The translations under genes and the position numbers were made by a program. Below, piece after piece: positions 55,461 through 64,000 of a stretch of 64,000 nucleotides of DNA. The notes beneath the pieces are model-generated. The model made no database searches and was not told the origin of the DNA. It saw only the letters and a program-made list of their open reading frames with translations. Where the stretch lies: NCBI GenBank assembly GCA_002049455.2, contig KV918960.1, positions 1 to 64,000 on the forward strand, given 5' to 3'. Numbering within the stretch: position 1 is the stretch's first letter; every line of letters begins with the position of its first letter. Source of the stretch: Porphyra umbilicalis (lineage: Eukaryota; Rhodophyta; Bangiophyceae; Bangiales; Bangiaceae).

Positions 55461-56278
55461 GGCGCCGCGAGGGGGGGGTCCCGAGCCGGGTCGGACGGGG
55501 CGCCGGGGGGGGGGGGGGGGGCGGGGGAGGGGGCAGAGGGTCGACGCTGACGCAAGGGGAGCAAGCAGAGGAGATGACGCGGGCGGGGCGGGGGCGACCG
55601 ATTCGGCGACGCGGCGGCAGCGGCGGGCGGGGGGGGACGCCGACGCGGGCGACGCGCAGCGTCTGGGGATGGCCGCGACGGGGGCGGGGAGCAGGCGATG
55701 GCACAATAGAAAGAAAAAGGACGGACGTGGCAACGGCGGGGGGGCGGGGAGCGTCTGCGGGGGGGAGGTGGCGGCCGCCGCCGCACCCCCCAGCCGCGGC
55801 GCCACGCGCGGCGGGCGGTGGGGGTGGCGGTGGCGGTGGGTGCGGCGGCCACGCTCGGGGCGGTGCGCAGCGTCGCCACGCGGTCGGGGGGGAGAGGGGA
55901 GGCGTGGGCGGAGCGCCGTGGCGTATCCGGCCCAGCGCTCTACACGTCGTCGATTTGAACGCCCGTGCTGCCACCGTGTTGTTTCCACGTAAAAGCAGTC
56001 AAGCGTCAATTGGTCCTGCTCGTTGTAATTTGACGCACAATACTGTGAGACATACGCCCATTCCTCCTCACTACCGTCTTCGCTCGGGTGCCCGAGTTGT
56101 GCCCGAGCACACACCGGTGTGGGTTGGCGCCGCACCGCACCCGCCCGCCCACCCCCGACAGCCGCCCGCCCGCCCTCCTCCTCCGCCGCGTCCACGGGGG
56201 CGGCGCGTCCCGGGTGCGCCCCCCCGCCCCCCCTTTCACCATGAACACTGGCAGCAGACCCCCCCCCCCCCGCCCCTA
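55461..56278. other. Divergent intergenic region between PP2-A10-like and CPBP genes
   Basis: Contains long G and C runs and no protein-like frame. It should hold the promoters of both genes; no clear TATA box is seen. Confidence 0.5.
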
Positions 56279-57270
56279 ATGTCGACGCCGTCCACCCGCT
56301 TGGACGCAGAGTCGGTCGAGGGCCTCTCCCGCGGCTGCGAAGGCACTGCCGCCCTCGCGTGGACGGTGCTCTTCATGCTCCTCTCCTCCTCCCGCTTTCT
56401 CACCTCCCTCTCTGACACACCCTACCCTGCCGCCACCGCCGTGGCAGTCATTGGCCTGCCCATTGCCCTCGCGTCGGTGCCGCTGCTGCTGCTGCGGCCG
56501 CCGCAGACGGCGCGCACGCTCGGCGCCTATGCCGCCTACATTGCCGCGCCGATCGGCCTACAGGCGGCGCGGCCAGGGGGGTTGGCCGGCCACGCCGTCG
56601 ACGCGGTTACGGTGGCGGCGCTGTGGGCGCCGCTCGAGGCGCGCCTCCTCCCCGCCGCCCTCTCGGCGACGGGCACGGTGGCGGTGTGGGGCATGTGCAC
56701 GGGCCTCTTGTCGGCCGTGACGGTGTTTACGGTCGTCCGCCCAACGGCGGTGCCCATTGGCTACACGTACAAGCTGTCGGCCGGGGATGTGGGCGTCGGC
56801 GTGGCCGCCGCCGCCGCGGGCGTCGCGACCGTCTTGCCCGTCGCCGTGGCCGTCGGCACCGCGGGGCGGCCGCACTCGTTCGCCGCGTCGGGGGTGGAGG
56901 CCAAGGGCGGCCTCGCCGTCGCCCTCTACGCGTCGGCGCTCGCAGAGGAGATCCTCTTTCGGGGGCTCGTCCAAAATTTGGTCGCCGACACGCTCGGCCC
57001 CGCGTATGGGCGGGGGGTGCCCCTCGGCCTCGGCGCCGTCGTGTACGCGGCGAGCCACCTGCGCAGCCGCCGCCGCGCGAGTGGGGGGGGGGGGCCCGCC
57101 GCGAGACGGCGGCCGCCGAGGCGGCGGAGGGGGGGTGGAACCTCCGCGCGGCGGCGGTGGCGGCGGTGGCGGGGCTGGTGTATGGGGGGGTGTGGGCTGT
57201 GACGGGCAAGGTGACGGTCAGCGCCTTGACGCACGCGGCGGTGGATTGGGTGTGGCGCGTGTTTTTCTAG
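56279..57270 (+). CDS. CPBP-family intramembrane metalloprotease (CAAX protease-like)
   Basis: Multi-pass membrane protein starting 'MSTPSTRLDAESVEGL'. Hydrophobic segments include 'ALAWTVLFMLLSSSRFLTSL', 'AVAVIGLPIALASVPLLLL', 'VAVWGMCTGLLSAVTVFTVV' and 'VGVGVAAAAAGVATVLPVAV'. Motif 1, 'AEEILFRGLVQNL', has the EExxxR signature (E223, E224, R228); motif 2 has H260 in 'VVYAASHL'; motif 3 is 'SALTHAAVDWVW' with the last His. These are the metal-binding and catalytic residues of CPBP/Rce1-type proteases. In plants and algae such proteins are often plastid-located, but location is not shown here. The frame changes at a 12-G run (57083-57094), after which 'WNLRAAAVAAVAGLVYGGVW' and motif 3 follow to the stop at 57270. 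An upstream ATG at 56241 is out of frame unless the nearby C run is miscounted. Confidence 0.8.
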
Positions 57271-58343
57271 GCGGCCGCCGGTGCCGCTGGGGCGAGGGGG
57301 TGGGGGTCGGTGCGCGCCGGCGGGGCCGGCCTTGGGGGGGGGTGAACGCGCCTCAGCGGTGTGGTCGGCGCGCCATTCGGCGCCATCGCCGGTCGACGTC
57401 TGCCCGTGCCGCGTCGCGGCGGTGCCGCGTCGGGGCGGTATCGGCTGCGGCGGCGGCACCAGGCCGTCCCTCGGCGTCTGACCGGTTGGTCGGCCTGCGC
57501 CCGAGATTGGCGTGCAGAGGGCATCATCGCTGTGTCGAGTGAAGTGAGTGCCTGTGATGGGAAGTACTGTTGCCTCCGGCAGCATCTAGCAAGGGGGGCG
57601 TGCAAGGGGAGGAGGCGGCCGTTGTGCTCGCTGCGCGCAACCTGCTCCGTGGGGTGCGGGCCGGCGTAGCACTGCCCGCCGACGCGCTTGCAAAGTGGCC
57701 CGACACGCGCCGTGGTGGCAAGGCTTGGGCAGCCGCGACGTGGGGGTGCTAGTCGTTCCCCCTCGATGGCAAGGGGGTGCGCACACGCGGCGGGATGCGC
57801 GACGGCTTAGCCGCGTTGGGGCACTGCCGCCCGTTGCTGGTGCGGCGAGGCGACGAGGGCGTAGACGCCACAGACCGCTCAACGCCAACAAACGACACCA
57901 AGCGTCGTGGATAGGTCAAGCGGAGGGGCGGGGGGACAATCGTGAGTGTCGTGCCTGCCATGGTCTTTCCTTTTTTTCTTCTGCGTGTGCGACGCATGTG
58001 TCTCTGTCTCGGGCACGCGCGGCCAACGCCGTTTCCAGCACTCTCCCGACGCATACGAGCATTGCATTCTCACCAACGCCAGCGGCCAAGTCAGAGCGCA
58101 ACTGCACAGGCCCCGCTCACCAGCCCACACATGCGCGCGTGCACGCGCCGTCGCCCCTTGCCCGAGACGCACACCGCCAGTCCCTACGGGAATAGAAACG
58201 CGATAAAACCGCGATCCGTGATCCCCGAGAAGGGGACCTTGAGACCAATGTCGGCCTATCACAACGTGTCTATACTATTTGTGAAACGTGTCTAAATGCG
58301 CTCAATAGGCCGCAGGTAGGTGCGTGTCAATGTGACCGTGTCC
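57271..58343. other. Intergenic, no gene supported
   Basis: Only short overlapping frames without motifs. The plus frame ending at 57752 (60 codons, 'AAVVLAARNLLRGVRAG') is protein-like but too short and isolated to call. Confidence 0.5.
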
Positions 58344-58373
58344 TAAGGAACCAGAGGTTGCAGGTGATTTTTA

Positions 58374-58443
58374 TTTGATTATAATCATGATGATTATAAT
58401 GATTATAATCATTTTACATCACGGGGCTGATGATTATAATCAC
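58374..58443. repeat. Left subterminal TGATTATAATCA cluster
   Basis: Four perfect or near-perfect copies of the palindrome GATTATAATC, spaced about 12-35 bp, just inside the left end of the transposon. Likely transposase-binding repeats. Confidence 0.8.
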
Positions 58444-58449
58444 ATGGCC

Positions 58450-60540
58450 ATGCAAGGGGATGTACAGTTGGGCATACATGAGGGGGGCTACTAGGAGATA
58501 GAGACAGCTGGCTGGCCTGCCAACTGACAGATTCAAGCGTTTCACTGGCTGCTTGGCCAGTCCACGACTGTCGTTCGTGTCAACAATGCGAAGGACGTGC
58601 CCTGCTGCACTCACACGGTACGCTCCTACAGATGGCAGAACTGGCAACGAGCATGGCAGTCTGATGCGTCTACGCGCAGGGAAGAGTGAAAAAAGAGTCT
58701 GAGCCAAGCGACAGAGCGTCGAAGAGCACCACATGCATATGAAGACAGGCATCTGCAAAATAGCCAAGGTTACCATGGCATCAGTACACAATTGCCACAT
58801 AGAATCGTACATAGTACATCTGAGCGAGGTTGCCAGGTGTGGTCGATTCACGTTGGCCTCCTATGCGTTTTTCATGGCCCGTGAACTGACTGGAGCGAAC
58901 GAGGACGCCTGGTCAAAGCCACGGCGTTGTCACGAGCAACCGCTCAGGCAAGACCTGAGTCTCACTATCCAGAATAACATGTCGCTTCAGCTCCACGATC
59001 GTTTCTCACCATCAGTTGCTGCTCAGCGGCGGCGGTGTCGGCACTGTCTTCATTCGACAGGGACACAGCCTGCAACCCTGCCGAAGTCACTCTCGTAGCT
59101 TCGCACAGGATGTTTAGGAAGTTGGCTTATCACGTCTAATGTTGACTTGATTGGACTTCTGTCATATTTGTGCGTGCTTCTGCTCTGTCGTAAAGGCGCC
59201 CAATGAATATACAGTCTTTCTCCATTACTGTCCCCCCCTTTTGGCGATCGTCTCGTCATTGGAGGGACCCAGTTCTCTCGCCGAGCGCGTCGCTTCCCGC
59301 TCCAGATTGCCAGTTACTCGGACGAACGAGCGCCTGTCAATCGCAATCGCTCGGAGATCAATTGCGAAGCCCTGGAGTTTCTTGGCTCTGTCTGCGCCGT
59401 GAGCCGTCTCCTATTGTTCGCGCTTGGTAGGACAGCAGCTTGGCGCGCGCCCCTCCCCCCCGCGGCCCTCGTTTTGAGCACGACAACCCCTGTGGTCTCT
59501 ACACGTGCGGCTCGCGTGCCTCCCTCGTACCGAGAGGTTTCAGGTACTGCGGGCCCAATCGCTGGCTCTTTGCAGTGGTCGTGGGGGTCTACCACCTTGG
59601 TACCGCCGCTCCCCTTCCTCCCTCAACTCCGCCCCCCCACCAGCCGCCGCCTCCCCTGCCTGCCTGCTCGGGATTGTCCTGTATGTTGCTGTGAGTCCAT
59701 GTTTCTTTTTTTCCTTACCCATGTGCCCCCCTGTTGACGGGTACACCCCGTCTCCCACACAAGGCACTCTCAGCGCTCCAGGTCACTTGGACAGTTTCTG
59801 ACCTACATTTGCCTCTTTGGCTCTTGGTTGTTTGTGCACATGTTTTCTGCCGGTCTATTTGTGCACTTCAATAGGATGACGTAACTCGGCAAGCATCCCT
59901 ATCGGACGGCAGCCCCGGCGGAGCGGGTCATGGGGGAAGCGGGCGGAGCGGGCGGACGGACGGAGGGGGGGGGAGGGGGGGGGTGGGTGATCGAAGCGCA
60001 CGACGAGGAGGGAGGAGAGGGTTCCTATGCATAAGGTGGCTGATAAAGATTTGCAGAAGCGTGTATGTCTAGCTGTTGTGATGCACGGGAGGTGTCTGCA
60101 TGTCGTGCGGGTGTACTCATGCGGCCCGATGAGCTCACGTGGGACAAACCTAGGGTGGCGGTGGATAAGTGTGCTCGTGGCCGTGGAGGACGAGGCTTGA
60201 CTTCTGCGAGCCGGCCGTAGGTGGTGGTGGTGTGGGGGCAACTGATTCTAGTTTTTCGGTTGTCAGAGCCAACTACAGCTTCCCTTTTTGTTCCACACCG
60301 TTTTCTGTTGTTTTTTCGTGCGAGCAGACGTGCGGGGAGTGCTCGCAGTCAATCTGTCATGCATCAAGCAAGAGCCTTGTCCTGACTTCACACCCCGACC
60401 TGGCGATCCATCGCGGCCGCGCGGCCGTGTACCAAATTCTTTGCTCGGAGATGACGTACAACGCCGCGTGCCTGGTTTTTCGTTCCCTTCCGTCCAGCCC
60501 CCGCCCCACCAGCCGCGTATTTTTTTTTGTAGACGGCATT
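58450..60540. other. Internal region of the transposon without a recognised gene
   Basis: Two kilobases of moderate GC. Short frames only, for example plus-strand 59399-59737, without motifs. It may be 3' untranslated or captured sequence. Confidence 0.5.
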
Positions 60541-60542
60541 TA

Positions 60543-62540
60543 TTAATCCTCTTCATCCCCGGACGAGTCGTCAGACGACATGGTGATCATATTTGCCGTG
60601 TCAACGATGGCCTCCTCCGCATCCTCTGCGTCAAAGCACGCCCGCACACCTTCACGAGCGTCGCCCTCGGACGTCCCCCCAATCACGTCCCGTCCGAGGG
60701 AGGTGCCCCGCATCAGCGCAAGCACCTCGTCCACATCATGTTCCACGTTTCCAAAGCCGTTGCGGTACTCACCATGAGACGCAGCGAGGGCGGAAGACAT
60801 GGCTACTGGCAGGATCGTGGACTTCACCCAACAGTGTAAAATAGATGTTGACGTCACTTTCTCCCACTCCTCCGCAATGAGTGTCGCCGCATCCAACAGG
60901 TGGGCAATTCCGCGCCCGGCCACGCCACAGTGCCGTCCCGGGCGCGGTGTCTGGTTCGGGGGCGGCAGAAGGGCAGCGAGTAGGCCTTGTTGGGCGGCCG
61001 CGTCGGCCTCGTCGTCGGGCGCCTCCAACGCCGCCGACCGAGGAGCACCATACACCTGCAGAACATCAACCGACGGAGCACGCCACAGGCGCTCATTCTC
61101 GGGGAAGAAGCCCCGAGGAGCCCTCGCGGCTCGTGGGGAAGGTGGAGGTGACGTGGGCGCGGGTGGGGGGGGAGGTGGGGGGGGGGGTGGGAAGGGAGGT
61201 GGGGGGGGCGGAGGGGGGTGTGGTCGGGGCGGCGGTGGGGGTGGCGCCTGGGGCGTGGGTGGAGGGGAAACCAGTGGAGCGGGCAAAGACCGGACGAGGA
61301 TGGCCAAGATGCGGTTCTTGTAGCGCCGCTTCAGCGCCGCAATCACGCCGGCGTCCATTGGCTGGTACACCGCCGTCAAGTTGGGGGGAAGAAAAAATAT
61401 TTCCACATCCTCGGAGCTTAGTGCAACGTCATGGGTGGATGAATTATCCATGATTAGAGCACACTTGGCTCCCCGATGCCGATGGCGAACAGCCGGTAGG
61501 AAGACGTTATTCCACCATCCCTCATACACATGCTTGTCCATCCACGCCTTTTTCTGGTCGAAATACGGCAATGGGCATTCGTTGCCTTCCCCACGGAAGC
61601 ACAACGGGCGGGCGGCCGAGCCAATCATTGTGACGGGCAATTTGTGCGTCCCCGTCGCGTTCGTGCATAGCAAGAGCGTGACTCTGTCAATATTGCGCAT
61701 GGCCTTGGAGCCGCGTGCAAGTCGGCGGTCTCGGCAAGGTACGTACGATCGCGAGGGTAGGCACTTATACAACAGCCCCGTCTCGTCCATGTTATGGACA
61801 CGATCAGGGGGATAGCTTTCCAGCTTTCGACGTATATCCTCCACAACCGCAGCCGCCTCGGACAGGTTGGCGCCACCTGCCTGCCCGTGCATGGCAATGT
61901 TGCAGATGTCGTACCGCTTCAAAAACCCGCGCACGTAGCCATGGCTGGCCGTAAAGCCGGTGATCGACAGCCGCGCGGCGATCATGGACGCGGCCTCCTG
62001 TAGGAGAGCGGTGGTGATTGAGATGCGACGGTGGCCCAGCGAGTATACAGCCAAGTACCACTTGTACAGCGAAGCGTCTAGCTCTGGCCATTTGCCCACC
62101 CGACGGTTTGTCCGAGCCAATGTGTTTGCATCGATTGGCATAGCGCGGTACTTGGCGGCTGACCGCATAATCCGCCGTCCCGTGTCCTTAGTGATCGGGA
62201 TCGGCAGCTGCCGCAAGACCACCGCCCAGGGGACGTCAGCATCGCTGAGGCGCACGATCTGTTTTTTCGTACAGATAGAGATCTCCTGTCGGGGCTTGCT
62301 CCGCCGCCTCCCAGCCACCATCGTGACCGGTCGTGGGTCATTGGCCGCTGCTACGTTGTAGCCACGAATCATCGATGCCGCCTCTGCAGCTCCGCCAGTC
62401 GCCAGTAGTCCTTGACACGTGGCCGCCGCCGCTTGTGCTGCTTCCCGGACGGCATGGGGCCACTCATGCGCCAATTCTGGTACAGCTCTCTCAAACGCAG
62501 CCTCAACAGTAGCAGAAATAGCATCCAAAGACGTAGCCAA
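60543..62540 (-). CDS. Pogo/Tigger-type transposase (CENP-B-like DDE_1), intact ORF
   Basis: 665 codons without interruption. The N-terminus has helix-turn-helix segments: 'EISICTKKQIVRLSDADVPW' followed by a CENP-B/Tc5-like part, 'YKWYLAVYSLGHRRISITTA' and 'FTASHGYVRGFLKRYDI'. The DDE_1 nuclease has D252 in 'HNMDETGLLYK', D365 in 'ALIMDNSSTHD' and D396 in 'AVYQPMDAGVIAALKRRYK', a DD30D spacing typical of pogo. A proline run of about 45 residues (coded near 61145-61285) is inserted right after the core. The C-terminal part ends in an acidic tail, 'SSDDSSGDEED'. Catalytic residues are all present, so the protein could be active. Its family normally uses TA target sites, unlike the 8-bp duplication around this element. 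Confidence 0.9.
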   Translation of the reverse strand: MATSLDAISATVEAAFERAVPELAHEWPHAVREAAQAAAATCQGLLATGGAAEAASMIRGYNVAAANDPRPVTMVAGRRRSKPRQEISICTKKQIVRLSDADVPWAVVLRQLPIPITKDTGRRIMRSAAKYRAMPIDANTLARTNRRVGKWPELDASLYKWYLAVYSLGHRRISITTALLQEAASMIAARLSITGFTASHGYVRGFLKRYDICNIAMHGQAGGANLSEAAAVVEDIRRKLESYPPDRVHNMDETGLLYKCLPSRSYVPCRDRRLARGSKAMRNIDRVTLLLCTNATGTHKLPVTMIGSAARPLCFRGEGNECPLPYFDQKKAWMDKHVYEGWWNNVFLPAVRHRHRGAKCALIMDNSSTHDVALSSEDVEIFFLPPNLTAVYQPMDAGVIAALKRRYKNRILAILVRSLPAPLVSPPPTPQAPPPPPPRPHPPPPPPPPFPPPPPPPPPPAPTSPPPSPRAARAPRGFFPENERLWRAPSVDVLQVYGAPRSAALEAPDDEADAAAQQGLLAALLPPPNQTPRPGRHCGVAGRGIAHLLDAATLIAEEWEKVTSTSILHCWVKSTILPVAMSSALAASHGEYRNGFGNVEHDVDEVLALMRGTSLGRDVIGGTSEGDAREGVRACFDAEDAEEAIVDTANMITMSSDDSSGDEED

Positions 62541-62974
62541 ATGTGGCGTGATGACGGCCGTGCCACCCGGAGGGCGGCAGGGGGTGGGCGAGTGGTCTGG
62601 TGCAGGGGGAGGGAGAGGGGGAGGCGGTGGGGTGGGTTGGGGGTAGGCGGTGGGTGGGGGCGTGGTACGAATAGGAGGGCTAGGCGGGGTCGATGGGAGG
62701 GGGGGGGGGGGACGGCCATCGTGACGGGGACGACGGGCGCGGTGACCACGGTTGGTGCGACGACGGCGGGATGGCCGTGGGCGCGACGACGGCGGTCTCG
62801 CTGTTTAAAAACGCTGACGGAAGAATTGTGATGAGTTAAGTTGTGGATAAGTTCAAATATCAACCTACCGACCTAGGGCGAGGCAGCAATCGATTGTCGG
62901 TCGACCTACTTTCGCTGCTATCCCCCCCTGGACAAGAACGGAAGCGACAAGAATGGAGAAAGACTGTAATCATG

Positions 62975-63070
62975 GCCAATGATTATAATCAAAAAAATCG
63001 CCCCATACGATTTAAAATCAAGGGGTTGATTATAATCATTTTACCCGAGCCCAGGAATGATTATAATCAC
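62975..63070. repeat. Right subterminal TGATTATAATCA cluster
   Basis: Three copies of the palindrome. The outer part (GATTATAATCATTTTAC, a short spacer, then TGATTATAATCACA) is a direct repeat of 58403-58443, which a palindromic motif allows without breaking the inverted ends. Confidence 0.8.
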
Positions 63071-63085
63071 ACCTCTGTAAGGAAC

Positions 63086-64000
63086 GTCAACCCTCTTCGG
63101 TGAATTTAGGTAAGACCATCTGGATTCGATAGTCCTGGTGTCAAAATAGACCGCGCATGTCCTATTCGGAGCCAGAATACGGCACGCGCAACCTATTCAG
63201 GGCCCTTGGAGTATTCTACAGGCCCTCTCATTTGGTGGACGCGAACCCGTTTTCATTTATTACTGGTCCGATGACCACCCACCTGGAAACACAACGATCG
63301 CGACACGATCGCTGCCCAATACACAGCGCACGCCACGACAAGTGACCGGAGGATATTTGCTTCCGGCCTCCATGGGGACAGACGCGATCGGTGCTGGAGT
63401 CCGTGACGTATCACGGCGACAGCGACTCAAGGCGTACTACCGTGAGCACGCACGAACTGCGCCCGCGCTCCAAAACGTATGTTGTTGACAGCAGCAGTCA
63501 TATTGCTCCTCGGGCCCCGGCAGTGACGCCCCGGCCCTGCAGAAATGAGAGCTGCGAGGTGTGGGGGACTTGTAGGGCTGAAATGCAGACACAGCGTCAC
63601 TGCCGGCGTCTGTCTTGTTCGGCTGTCCTTCGAGCAGTAGAATCCCCATCAGTCAAGAGCCAATCATGGGCGAGCATCCAGCACGCCCCGATACGTAGAT
63701 GACGGTTCATAAATGTCGTTAAAGTTTGACAGCGTCTTTTCCGAACCTTTCAGAAAGCAACTGTCGGTCAAATATGGCAGCCTCACATACGTATCTCTGC
63801 GCCTCTTGTATGGACGAATATGATTGGTAACGCGAAACTACTGGTCAGGCTAAAAACCGCGATTCAGAGGCTCGGTCAGATGGCTCCTGTGCTGGCGCTC
63901 GGCGAAGGAAACGTGGGGACTGTGGGCAGAGCAGGTGCTGTAGGGGATACGACCGCCATTGTTTCGGCATCCGTGGCCCACATCGGCCACCGCCGCTCTC
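63086..64000. other. Intergenic, no gene supported
   Basis: Balanced composition, no protein-like frame, no repeat recognised up to the window edge. Confidence 0.5.

Larger units (their letters stand above)
58352..63077. mobile_element. DNA transposon with hAT-like ends carrying a pogo-type transposase
   Basis: 4,726-bp element with a perfect 8-bp target duplication TAAGGAAC (58344-58351 and 63078-63085). Short terminal inverted repeats are CAGAGGT at both ends, followed within 30 bp by TGATTATAATCA palindromes. Clusters of this palindrome occur at 58374-58443 and 62975-63070. TIR start and 8-bp duplication are those of hAT elements. The only recognised gene is a plus-sized minus-strand ORF (60543-62540) of the pogo/Tigger DDE_1 family, which normally duplicates TA. 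So either this is a non-autonomous hAT that took in a pogo gene, or a pogo-type element with unusual target choice. Confidence 0.8.

Noticed and set aside
54405-55992. Long plus-strand frames opposite the PP2-A10-like gene
   Set aside because: Low-complexity Ala/Pro/Gly/Arg shadows of the minus-strand coding segments.
59399-59737. 112-codon plus-strand frame inside the 4.7-kb transposon
   Set aside because: No motif and composition typical of chance frames.

Overview
The window looks like nuclear DNA of a GC-rich photosynthetic eukaryote. The best guess is a bangiophycean red alga (Porphyra/Pyropia type). The reasons are very high GC, long G and C mononucleotide runs, host genes without obvious introns, one gene resembling the plant PP2-A10-like family, and dense Ty3/gypsy, hAT, pogo and PIF/Harbinger elements. 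This is inference from style; no marker gene fixes the species.

Layout. 1-5.9 kb: two partial PIF/Harbinger copies, a transposase at the left edge and a Myb/NAM-associated second ORF at 4.4-5.9 kb, each ending beside a matching end repeat. 5.9-7.1 kb: a truncated hAT-type MITE and a small hairpin-rich repeat. 7.2-12.5 kb: a decayed Ty3/gypsy element (D). 13.6-15.8 kb: a proline-rich minisatellite in two inverted arms. 17.7-20.3 kb: the 3' part of a Ty3/gypsy copy (A). 20,408-30,726: a nearly complete relative (B), with 394-bp LTRs and a near-matching 5-bp target duplication. 32.1-33.1 kb: a tandem array of about 291 bp. 33,233-45,610: a 12.4-kb Ty3/gypsy element (C), with 647-bp LTRs and a perfect GTGCA target duplication, carrying a younger nested hAT MITE (36,661-37,409, TSD ATTCCCCC). 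45.6-47.3 kb: an unrecognised Cys/His-containing protein. 47.8-50.9 kb: small repeats. 51.9-57.3 kb: the only convincing host gene cluster, with the queuine tRNA-ribosyltransferase accessory subunit (+), a PP2-A10-like protein (-) and a CPBP-family membrane protease (+). 58,352-63,077: an element with hAT-like ends and an 8-bp TSD (TAAGGAAC) that carries an open pogo/Tigger-type transposase.

The most interesting pattern is that every Ty3/gypsy element here carries an unrecognised coding region on the opposite strand, between the end of pol and the 3' LTR. In A and B it is the same protein family, preceded by the same kind of tandem repeat. In C it is a different or very remote protein. In D it is different again. 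A and B also share a sense-strand module of about 190 residues beyond the chromodomain. Together these suggest a lineage of algal Ty3/gypsy elements with antisense accessory genes.

The three host genes all change reading frame exactly at G or C runs of about 7-15 bases. This points to run-length error or variation rather than loss of function.
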